Assembly (NCBI GenBank): GCA_022821065.1
Contig: JAJEEK010000008.1
Span: 124,001 to 188,000, forward strand
From: Candidatus Poribacteria bacterium
Lineage (GTDB): Bacteria; Poribacteria; WGA-4E; WGA-3G
Direction: 5' to 3'
Length of the DNA: 64,000 nucleotides
Shown here: one piece after another, positions 57,113-64,000 of the stretch
How positions within the stretch are numbered: position 1 is the stretch's first letter
Layout: each line of letters starts with the position of its first letter
The notes under the pieces: model-generated
Databases searched by the model: none
What the model saw: only the letters and a program-made list of their open reading frames with translations
What the model was told of the DNA's origin: nothing
Program-made: the position numbers and the translations under genes

Positions 57113-58614
57113 AGTTGGTAGTTCAGGTTGCGGAGTGCTGGGTAAATCTGTTCATACACTTTCAATTTCTCATCATACTGTTTCGCGATTTCTTCTCTCG
57201 GATAGTAGGTATCGCGTGGCGTGACTAACTGCTCAACGGCTGACTCAATAGAATTATACTTGCCGATGGCTGTGCCAGAGAGGATAGCGGTACCGAGACA
57301 GACCCCTTCGGATATGTCAAGTGCAATGACTTTTTTACCGAACATATCCGCTTTGAGTTGTAGCCATTTCTCAGACTTCGCGCCGCCACCGATCGCTCGG
57401 ACTTCGTTTATGACAACGCCAGCGTCCTGCAACATAGCGAGGTTCTGTTTAATTTCATAGCTAATACCTTCAAGAATCGCTTTGACGAGTTCTGCCTTTG
57501 TTGTCGAAAGCGTTAGCCCGACAATCGCGCCTTTTGATCCTAAATCGAGTGCCGGTGTCCCTGAACCGGTGAAATGTGGCAGGACCATCGCTGTTCCGGG
57601 TGAATCGGGAATATTCTCTAAAAGTATATCGTAGACATCACGTCCCTCTGCCGCCGCTTGCGCGGTTTCTGTTTGCGCGAGGGCGTCTCTATACCAACGC
57701 AGTACAACGCCGCCGCTGGATACAAAACCGAGCGTGACATACAAACCTTCAACGACGTGCGGGTAGCAAGCGAAATTTCCGTCGATCATCTGCTGATTGA
57801 TGACGGGTTCTGTGAAAGCGGGGGCGATACATTCGACGGTACCTGTCGCGTCCATCACTTCGCCGCTCCGGATGATACCGGCGCCTAAGGCACCGCACGG
57901 TTGGTCGTGCCCGCCAGTAACACAGACGACACCTTTCGGGAGACCGAGTTCATCAGCGATTTTGGCACTGACCTCACCGATGACAGTCCCTGACGGTGCA
58001 GCTTCCGGGAAAAGGCGTGCATCGATGTCCGCTAAGTTGAGCATCTTTTCTGACCAGCACTTATTGATGATGTCGAAAGCCATCGTGCGTGCAGCGAGTG
58101 AGTAGTCTACGACAGGCGGAATACCGAGTTTGAAGTAGACGAAATCTTCAAAACCGAGGAATTTGGAGACCTGCCGATAGATGTCGGGTTGGTTTCGCTG
58201 TATCCAGATCAGTTTCGCGAGTGTATGGATGTCACTGATCGGCATCCCGGTGATTTGCATCACTTCGAGCGGCGTGATCTCTTGTTTTAGTTCGTCACAG
58301 ATGCCTGCTGTGCGAGCATCGAAAGTTGTGATAGCGTTCGCTAAAATCTGTCCGGTGTCTGAGACTGGTGTAACGGCTTCACCTTGTGAGGCGACACTGA
58401 TCGCCTCGATCGGATCGGATTTCGTCTGTGCGGCGACCTGTTGAATGCCAGTTGCGATGTTTTGCCAGACGACATTTGCGTCGAGTTCCGACCAACCGGG
58501 TTGCGGATGGTTCAACGGATATTCGCCGTAGGCTTGTGCGAGGAGCGTCCCATCCTCACCGAACGCGATGACTTTGCACCCTGTCGTGCCAACATCAATT
58601 CCCAAAAGACTCAT
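57109..58614 (-). CDS. FGGY-family carbohydrate kinase, xylulokinase-like
   Basis: 501 residues from the ATG at 58612-58614, with CCAAGGAGAG before it. The N-terminus LLGIDVGTTGCKVIAFGEDG and the later GAIVGLTLSTTKAELVKAIL fit FGGY kinases; CVTGGHDQPCGALGAG supports the xylulokinase-like branch. These kinases phosphorylate a pentulose or related sugar for catabolism. It is followed by the coupled ROK gene and then gmhA. A longer open frame to 58737 has no ribosome site and would contain the promoter. Confidence 0.9.
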   Translation of the reverse strand: MSLLGIDVGTTGCKVIAFGEDGTLLAQAYGEYPLNHPQPGWSELDANVVWQNIATGIQQVAAQTKSDPIEAISVASQGEAVTPVSDTGQILANAITTFDARTAGICDELKQEITPLEVMQITGMPISDIHTLAKLIWIQRNQPDIYRQVSKFLGFEDFVYFKLGIPPVVDYSLAARTMAFDIINKCWSEKMLNLADIDARLFPEAAPSGTVIGEVSAKIADELGLPKGVVCVTGGHDQPCGALGAGIIRSGEVMDATGTVECIAPAFTEPVINQQMIDGNFACYPHVVEGLYVTLGFVSSGGVVLRWYRDALAQTETAQAAAEGRDVYDILLENIPDSPGTAMVLPHFTGSGTPALDLGSKGAIVGLTLSTTKAELVKAILEGISYEIKQNLAMLQDAGVVINEVRAIGGGAKSEKWLQLKADMFGKKVIALDISEGVCLGTAILSGTAIGKYNSIESAVEQLVTPRDTYYPREEIAKQYDEKLKVYEQIYPALRNLNYQL

Positions 58615-58647
58615 TACAATATTCTCTCCTTGGTACAAGATGTGGCT

Positions 58648-58676
58648 ATCATACAATAGATTGTAAATTAATGCAA
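58648..58676 (-). promoter_or_regulatory. Sigma-70-type promoter for the FGGY-ROK operon
   Basis: On the minus strand TTGCAT (58676-58671), a 17-base spacer, TATGAT (58653-58648), about 35 bases before the FGGY start. Confidence 0.55.
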
Positions 58677-58733
58677 GACTTGGTTTTAGGATTTTCTGTA
58701 AGATTTCTCTGTAGAATCCGGTATGGAACGTTT

Positions 58734-59165
58734 TCACATTTCTATTTTCACTGTAATATTTTTCGGCAAATCTGCTTCCAACTCTGCGATATAGTCCTTG
58801 ATCACTTGTTCTTTCGCCTGATTCAAGGTCTCAGATATCCAGGCTGCTAAATCGCTGAGTGTGCTATATGGACCTATAGTGAAGCTATGCATCACGCCAT
58901 CAATGACGAGTACCAGGGGGCCGGTGTCTTCGGTATTTTCTGAAGAGATATCCTCAGCAGATGGGATACCTGTTGCCGCCGCGTCAGTTGATTTAAAGAG
59001 TGTCATCGAATCGCGAATGTATGTCTCAATCTGAGGTGCCTTGAAACCATCATCGGCAGCGTGTTCGATTGCATCTGTGATGACGTTCATTGGAATGTGT
59101 AGTTCGCCTACCAACCAATCTCTCGTCACAAGGTAATCTTTTCCGTTCCGTGTATAAGTCGTCAT
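58734..59165 (-). CDS. Uncharacterised small protein
   Basis: 143 residues, soluble, no signal peptide. It opens with MTTYTRNGKDYLVTRDWLVG and is acidic in the middle (EDISSENTEDTGP). I recognise no family. The ribosome site AAAAGGAG lies before the ATG. It stands alone between the FGGY operon and the PhyH gene. Confidence 0.6.
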   Translation of the reverse strand: MTTYTRNGKDYLVTRDWLVGELHIPMNVITDAIEHAADDGFKAPQIETYIRDSMTLFKSTDAAATGIPSAEDISSENTEDTGPLVLVIDGVMHSFTIGPYSTLSDLAAWISETLNQAKEQVIKDYIAELEADLPKNITVKIEM

Positions 59166-59499
59166 TTTCTGAACTCCTTTTCAAAAATTATCGTGCTAAG
59201 TTATATCGTTTCTGGAATTATACCCAGCATTTAGGGTGGCTATCTAAAGTGTATGAATCTGCCGCAAACTGGAGGCACTCTAATTTTTTTTGTACGCTAA
59301 ACGAATCTAAAATCATGTTAGATTAACATTACATATTTAAGTTAACATTATATATAATAAGTTATATAATTTAGAAATGCAAATTTTTTTTAAAAAAAGT
59401 TGACAGTTGACAAAATATGCGGATTTGAAGTAGAATTTAGAACAACCAACATTTTCTGGTATTTAGGTGGAGATATCCAACAGCAACAAGGAGATCGAC
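59166..59499. other. A/T-rich divergent gap with a PhyH promoter
   Basis: About 330 bases without a gene. The centre (59310-59400) is very A/T-rich, with TTAACATTA steps. It carries the promoter at 59407-59436. Confidence 0.7.
59407..59436 (+). promoter_or_regulatory. Sigma-70-type promoter for the PhyH gene
   Basis: TTGACA (59407-59412), an 18-base spacer, TAGAAT (59431-59436), about 60 bases before the start. A second overlapping TTGACA lies at 59400-59405. Confidence 0.65.
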
Positions 59500-60282
59500 A
59501 TGCTGACGCAAGAACAGATTGATTTTTACAACGAAAACGGCTACCTCAAGGTCGAGCAGCTTTTCGCGCCCGAGGAAACGAAAGAACTGGCATCCGAGAT
59601 GGTGAAGATTATCAATAACTGGGGACAGGAGACGATCGGTTGGCCGGGACCTTGGCGTACACGCTACCTTGAAGAAGAAGATCAGCAGACGACGAAGGCA
59701 GTGTTTATGCACAACCCGCACTTCTACTCGGCAACATGGGGGAGAGTTATTTTTCACGAAAGGTTAACGGGTGCCGTTCAGTCCCTAATCGGTGATACGA
59801 TCCAGTGGCATCATACGGTGCTGCACGCGAAGCCGCCAGAGAAAGGTACGCCGTTCCCGATGCATCAGGATTATCCGTTCTATCCACATGATGGACTCGA
59901 TTTCGTTGATTGTCTTGTCCATCTTGACGATGCGCCGTTTGAGAGCGGTGCCCTGCGGGTTGTCCCCGGTAGCCATAAAGAGGGACCGCGTGAACACATC
60001 ACCGGTGAAGGCACTGCGCCACATCTTCCGACGGATAAATTCCATCCAGATTTCATTGACTCAATTCCGATACCTGCTAAGGCAGGGGATGTTATCTTCT
60101 TCAGTTACTGCCTTATACACTGGTCAGAAGTCAATAGAACGGATGAGTGGCGAAAAGCGGTTCGCTTCGGGTATCATAAACCAGAGATGCGTCCTGTCGG
60201 ACGTGCGCCGGAGGAACCGTATAACAATATTATGGCAGGCGGGTTCAAAACGAATCCGACATCCGAAGGCGTAATGACTTAG
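59500..60282 (+). CDS. Phytanoyl-CoA dioxygenase (PhyH) family protein, possibly cut short by an amber codon
   Basis: 260 residues from the ATG at 59500, with AAGGAG at 59488-59493. The Fe(II)/2-oxoglutarate motif is HQD in PFPMHQDYPF; the distal His is in SYCLIHWSEVNRT and the 2-oxoglutarate Arg in RKAVRFGYHKP. Family members hydroxylate lipids, ectoine, phosphonates or other small molecules. The stop is TAG at 60280-60282, after which the same frame reads 30 acidic, protein-like codons (DEQVIHPKGDGEVEVDSEE...) straight into the ATG of the next gene. A single G-to-T change of GAG could have produced the stop, so the true C-terminus may once have been longer. Confidence 0.9.
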   Translation: MLTQEQIDFYNENGYLKVEQLFAPEETKELASEMVKIINNWGQETIGWPGPWRTRYLEEEDQQTTKAVFMHNPHFYSATWGRVIFHERLTGAVQSLIGDTIQWHHTVLHAKPPEKGTPFPMHQDYPFYPHDGLDFVDCLVHLDDAPFESGALRVVPGSHKEGPREHITGEGTAPHLPTDKFHPDFIDSIPIPAKAGDVIFFSYCLIHWSEVNRTDEWRKAVRFGYHKPEMRPVGRAPEEPYNNIMAGGFKTNPTSEGVMT

Positions 60283-60372
60283 GACGAACAAGTTATACAT
60301 CCAAAAGGCGATGGCGAGGTTGAAGTCGATTCCGAAGAACACGAACGGATCCACCTCGCCAACGAAAATGTA

Positions 60373-61662
60373 ATGTTTTCTATTTTTTTTAGATGTTTGA
60401 TTCTATTTTTTTTACTAAGTATGTGTGTGGTTTACGGCATGCAGGCTGCTGCCCAAGAGTCTTCGCTTGCGGAACAGATATTCCAAAGATACCAAGAATT
60501 CTTACTGCGCGAAGATATATATGAGGTACTGCCGGCAGTCCTCATAGAGCTCAGAAAACCAGAGAATCAATCGCTTTTAACGTCTACGACGATAACAGCG
60601 GTGCTGGATGACCCTGACCTCCTCAAAACCCTTATACCGGATATCAGTGATGAATTTATAATGTTTTTAAAAGATGATGATGACATCCGAACAATGCTGA
60701 ATGATCCAGACGTTCAGACGTTACTCCAGGACTCCGAGGCGATTGATGAACTCGCACGTCTGCTTGAAATACGGCAGACGGTGCTCGCGCCAATCATTTA
60801 TGAAAGATATCGATCTCTTTTTGAACGTGAAGATATCCGAGAATTACTGCCCGACGTTCTCATAATATTGAGGGATCCAGAGGTGCAAGCACTTTTGCAA
60901 CCGGCTACAATCCAGCTGATTGCTGAGGATCCAGATCGCCTTAAAATCCTTACCCCCGATATTGACGATAGATTTATCATGCTCCTTAAAGACGACGCTG
61001 ATGTTCAGGTACTTATTAACGATCCGGATGTTCATACGTTGCTCCAGAATCCGATTGAAATTGACGAACTTGCGAGGCTCCTAACCATTGAACCGAGTAT
61101 AAGTGTTGTTAGCATAACGCCTGCATCAATTACGTCTCCCGATGTTGGAGAACGGTTCAGTATTTCTATTGAGATCGCTAATGCTGAAAACGTAGCGGGT
61201 TATCAGGTAACACTTCAATTCGATTCGGAGGCAGTCCGCTATATTTCGTGGGAACAGGGAACGTACCTTGAAGGTGCCCTTTTTGATGTTCCTGCGACAA
61301 TCGGAACAGACGAAATTTCTCTTGCATCAACGGCACAGACGGCAGCGGATGCCCCAGAAGGCACCTTATTGACAGTAACGTTTGAAGTGGTGGCAGTAAA
61401 AACGTCAGTGCTCTCCTTAACCGAGGTAGTCCTTGCAGGCGGTTCCGGCATATCACTGCCTGTGACAATTCAGGACGCGGAGATCGTCGAACCGCCGAGA
61501 CCGGCGTGGGATGTCAACAAGGACGGAGTTATCAATATCCTGGATCTGACGTTGGTAGCAGCGCATTTCGGCGAGACAGGTGATATAGATGCGGACGTTA
61601 ATGGGGACGGTGTTGTGAATATTTTGGACTTAACACTGGTGGCAGCGCATTTCGGCGAGTAA
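60373..61662 (+). CDS. Secreted protein with helical repeats, cohesin-like domain and dockerin
   Basis: 429 residues. A signal peptide (FRCLILFFLLSMCVVYG) leads to two ~105-residue helical repeats (REDIYEVLPAVLIELRKPEN; REDIRELLPDVLIILRDPEV). From about 255 there is a cohesin-like beta domain (VGERFSISIEIANAENVAGY). The C-terminus is a type I dockerin with two calcium loops (DVNKDGVINILDLTLVAAHF; DVNGDGVVNILDLTLVAAHF). Dockerins bind cohesins, so a chain carrying both could self-assemble. There is no clear ribosome site before the ATG, and the preceding 30 codons stay open in this frame, back to the PhyH stop. Confidence 0.85.
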   Translation: MFSIFFRCLILFFLLSMCVVYGMQAAAQESSLAEQIFQRYQEFLLREDIYEVLPAVLIELRKPENQSLLTSTTITAVLDDPDLLKTLIPDISDEFIMFLKDDDDIRTMLNDPDVQTLLQDSEAIDELARLLEIRQTVLAPIIYERYRSLFEREDIRELLPDVLIILRDPEVQALLQPATIQLIAEDPDRLKILTPDIDDRFIMLLKDDADVQVLINDPDVHTLLQNPIEIDELARLLTIEPSISVVSITPASITSPDVGERFSISIEIANAENVAGYQVTLQFDSEAVRYISWEQGTYLEGALFDVPATIGTDEISLASTAQTAADAPEGTLLTVTFEVVAVKTSVLSLTEVVLAGGSGISLPVTIQDAEIVEPPRPAWDVNKDGVINILDLTLVAAHFGETGDIDADVNGDGVVNILDLTLVAAHFGE

Positions 61663-61673
61663 GTAAAAAGTGA

Positions 61674-61697
61674 AGGGACGGGCTAATACCCGTCCCT
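61674..61697. terminator. Hairpin between convergent genes
   Basis: A nine-base perfect stem AGGGACGGG / CCCGTCCCT around CTAATA, 11 bases past the cohesin/dockerin gene and 10 bases from the LamG gene stop on the other strand. It likely serves both directions. Confidence 0.7.
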
Positions 61698-61707
61698 GTT
61701 GAGAAAG

Positions 61708-62535
61708 TCAGCGGCGTTTGACATTGCCCCAAGTGGTTGTAAGTTTACCACCCGGTTGAACTGCCAATCCGCCAATCGTTTTCATAGCGAGACTCATTTC
61801 ATCAACATCTATCACGCGGTCCCACATATAGACTTCAGCGATAACAGCGTTTAGCCACTGTCCATCCTCACGGTGTCCGATGAAGACAGGACGCTCGCCC
61901 TCCTCGCAGGGACCGTTTCCGTTATCACCGGCTTGTGCAACTGGGTCCTTTTCGCCGTTCACATAAACTTTCACGCCTTCCTTAAGTTTAAAGGTGCCAC
62001 ACTGGTGGGTCCATTCTCCTTGTGGGGCGGTGCCGGGGGTACTCGGTTCTGAAACACCGGAACCGGGACACGTCCAAACGGACATGCCTGCGCCGAAGTC
62101 GTCATACACATAGAGTGCGAACTCCCACTGGTTCGCATTGCCCTTCATGACAATCGGTTGACGGTTCTGCCCGTGGGCATCTGTGCCAGTCTTTACCGGT
62201 TTTACCCATGCACAGATCGTGATCCCTTTCTTATCGTCAAAATGTGAATCGATATCCTCTCCCTGCCCCGCCATATCAATCTTGACGTAGGTTGATTTAC
62301 CATCAAATTCCATCGCCTTTTTGATATCATCGTGTTTGGCATCCACCCATTTCGGTGCGGTTTTACTCAGTTCGGTATCAAAGTTGTTAGGCCCGTGGTC
62401 AGCGACCTTTTCACCGGCCCCTTCGTTGAGCGGTAGATACATCCAAAGCCCATCCTCAATGTTCGCAGCATTCACGAAAACGGTTGGTAGAGATAACGCA
62501 ACTATCAACAAGGTCAAAAACATAATCTGACGCAT
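61708..62535 (-). CDS. Secreted LamG domain protein (copy 1)
   Basis: 275 residues. A signal peptide (FLTLLIVALSLPTVFVNA) is followed by a LamG/concanavalin-like domain: NIEDGLWMYLPLNEGAGEKV, the typical KGITICAWVKPV strand, and PVFIGHREDGQWLNAVIAEV ending in VDEMSLAM. These domains bind glycans. The gene is a close paralogue of the next one and starts 18 bases after that gene's stop, so the pair is probably one operon. There is no catalytic domain. It likely acts outside the cell or in the periplasm. Confidence 0.88.
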   Translation of the reverse strand: MRQIMFLTLLIVALSLPTVFVNAANIEDGLWMYLPLNEGAGEKVADHGPNNFDTELSKTAPKWVDAKHDDIKKAMEFDGKSTYVKIDMAGQGEDIDSHFDDKKGITICAWVKPVKTGTDAHGQNRQPIVMKGNANQWEFALYVYDDFGAGMSVWTCPGSGVSEPSTPGTAPQGEWTHQCGTFKLKEGVKVYVNGEKDPVAQAGDNGNGPCEEGERPVFIGHREDGQWLNAVIAEVYMWDRVIDVDEMSLAMKTIGGLAVQPGGKLTTTWGNVKRR

Positions 62536-62553
62536 CTTTTTCCTCCTTTGGTG

Positions 62554-63384
62554 TTAGTGGCGTTTGACGTTAGCCCAGGTGGTTGTAAGTTTACCGCCCG
62601 GTTGAACGGGTGTCAATCCGCCAATTGTGTTCATGGCAAGATTCATTTCATCAATATCAATTACACGTTCCCACATATAGACTTCAGCGATGACGGCATT
62701 CAGCCACTGTCCATCCTCACGGTGTCCGATGTACACAGGACGTTCTCCAGCCTCACAGGGTCCATTGCCGTTATCACCGGCTTGTGCGATTGGATCCTGT
62801 TCGCCGTTCACATAAACTTTCACACCTTCGGCGAGTTTAAAGGTGCCGCATTGGTGGACCCATTGGCTTTCTGGCACGATTTCAGGGGTGCTCGGTTCTG
62901 AGACCCCTGAACCGGGACACGTCCAAACAGACATGCCTGCGCCGAAGTCGTCATACACATAGAGTGCGAACTCCCACTGATTCGGACCGCCTTTCATGAC
63001 AACCGGCTGACGGGTTTGACCATGCGCATCGGTTCCAACGTTTAGCACCTTGACCCAGGCGCAAATCGTAAGTCCTTTTTCCGAGTCAAAGTGTGAGTCA
63101 ATGTCCTTATTCTGACTCGCCATGTCAATTTTGACATAGTTTGACGTGCCATCAAATTCCATTGCTGTGCTGATGCTGTTATGTCCTGCACTCACCCATT
63201 GCGGAGGCGTTTCACTGAGTTCGGTATCAAAGTTGTTGGGACCGTGGTCGGTGACCTTTTCACCTACGCCTTCGTTGAGTGGTAGATACAGCCACAGTCC
63301 ATCCTCAATATCCGCGGCATTCACAAAAACAGTTGATAGCGTGAACACTGCTATCGCAAAAATAAAAAACACAAACTGACGCAT
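62554..63384 (-). CDS. Secreted LamG domain protein (copy 2)
   Basis: 276 residues, very similar to copy 1 along the whole length, with a signal peptide (FFIFAIAVFTLSTVFVNA) and the LamG motifs GLWLYLPLNEGVGEKV, LTICAWVKVLNVG and PVYIGHREDGQWLNAVIAEV. Differences are concentrated in the N-terminal half and the surface loops. AAAGGAGTAG precedes the ATG. The ~300 bases upstream carry no gene and short inverted repeats. Confidence 0.88.
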   Translation of the reverse strand: MRQFVFFIFAIAVFTLSTVFVNAADIEDGLWLYLPLNEGVGEKVTDHGPNNFDTELSETPPQWVSAGHNSISTAMEFDGTSNYVKIDMASQNKDIDSHFDSEKGLTICAWVKVLNVGTDAHGQTRQPVVMKGGPNQWEFALYVYDDFGAGMSVWTCPGSGVSEPSTPEIVPESQWVHQCGTFKLAEGVKVYVNGEQDPIAQAGDNGNGPCEAGERPVYIGHREDGQWLNAVIAEVYMWERVIDIDEMNLAMNTIGGLTPVQPGGKLTTTWANVKRH

Positions 63385-63686
63385 TTTCTACTCCTTTGGT
63401 GTAATTATTGGACACCCACAAATCTTTTCGCACTCAATCCTATTGAAAGTCGCTCTTTTCAATGGTAGGTGCAGGAGATTGTGTCCATTAACACATTAAA
63501 GTATTAAATTAGACAAAATGTTAATAAGTTAGGTTCGGATGTTGGATTAGAAATTTCGGAGACCTACAATCTGCATGCTATAGTGTAAAAGTGAGGCACA
63601 GTGCTCTGGTTTCCGAATGCCGTTTAAAAATAGAAAGGAATTGCGGGAGCCCCGCGTTTATAAGTATAGACCAAGTTAAAACGACG
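63385..63686. other. Intergenic gap with short hairpin
   Basis: About 300 bases without a gene. GCGGG/CCCGC at 63643-63655 can form a short stem just past the stop of the TPR gene at 63687 and could end its transcript. Otherwise I see nothing. Confidence 0.5.
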
Positions 63687-64000
63687 TTACTTTTGGTGCC
63701 CTGCGCGCGCCTGAGCAACTCGCAGTAGGTTCTGCGTCTCAACCGCTTCAGGGTTTAGTTGTAAAGCACGTTGAAAAGCTTTGACGGCTTCTCGGTATGC
63801 TCCTTGCTTTGTATGGCACACACCGAGTTCATGATACGCCTTCGCGTTTTTCGGATGGATTTCTGTGATTGTAACGAAGGCTTCCACGGCTTCCGTGAGT
63901 TGTTCTGTTTCGCGATAGATGTAGCCGAGCTGCATCAAGGCATCCGTAAAATCGGGTTGTAGGTGCATCGCCTGCGTGAGTGCAGCAGCGGCTTCGGGGA
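63687..64000 (-). CDS. TPR repeat protein (5' end beyond the window)
   Basis: About 104 C-terminal residues are visible, and the frame is open past the window edge. Three TPR units are seen (DALMQLGYIYRETEQLTEAV; AYHELGVCHTKQGAYREAVK; a degenerate one after it). It lacks the special tail of the TPR proteins at 8880 and 29449. The function is unknown. Confidence 0.8.
   Translation of the reverse strand, partial: PEAAAALTQAMHLQPDFTDALMQLGYIYRETEQLTEAVEAFVTITEIHPKNAKAYHELGVCHTKQGAYREAVKAFQRALQLNPEAVETQNLLRVAQARAGHQK

Noticed and set aside
1..64000. rRNA or tRNA genes
   Set aside because: No conserved rRNA core or cloverleaf-like sequence was noticed in any gap; a tRNA scan could not be run.

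Overview
The window looks like a chromosomal contig from an uncultured bacterium of the Candidatus Poribacteria type or a close relative. This is an inference from gene content, not from a marker gene. The signs are tandem LamG proteins, a protein carrying both a cohesin-like and a dockerin domain, phytanoyl-CoA dioxygenase and sulfatase genes, many TPR proteins, and gaps filled with dispersed palindromes. Gram-negative features are clear: an Omp85-type barrel, lipoproteins, a TRAP-associated TatT protein and GmhA. No rRNA, tRNA or CRISPR array was seen.

1-14 kb: a DegT-type aminotransferase cut by the window edge, a DUF402 protein, and parts of a corrinoid methyl-transfer system: homocysteine S-methyltransferase, a RACo/RamA-like activator and a B12-binding protein. 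A TnpB-bearing IS605-type element has landed at the 5' end of the methyltransferase gene. Between the activator and the B12 protein sits a probable defence block (BsaWI-like protein, DUF262/DUF1524 protein, TPR protein). A TRAP binding protein with TatT and a YgfZ/GcvT-like protein follow.

14-27 kb: an Omp85 barrel fused to DUF4097-like and CBM9-like domains, a TIM-barrel isomerase, an adenylate-kinase-like enzyme, and a 2152-residue secreted LRR/cadherin/lamin-tail protein. A 1.2 kb non-coding stretch follows, with a 232-bp inverted-repeat element and a run of 15 G.

27-36 kb: a GT39-type membrane glycosyltransferase and a second accessory block: an FRG-TPR protein, a membrane-anchored protein, a type IIG-like nuclease-methyltransferase and two GNAT paralogues. 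The FRG-TPR protein shares its C-terminal tail with the TPR protein of the first defence block.

36-48 kb: aroK-aroB, then an unexplained four-gene membrane cassette (DUF6754-like) containing a 20-residue mini-ORF, then an isomerase-sulfatase pair, a TonB-like/VWA protein, an SDR and a dipeptide-epimerase-like enzyme.

48-64 kb: a two-domain cell-wall amidase, an NfeD/flotillin operon with two floA genes, a sugar operon (FGGY kinase, ROK kinase) beside gmhA, a PhyH gene with an in-frame amber codon, the cohesin/dockerin protein, two LamG proteins and a cut TPR gene.
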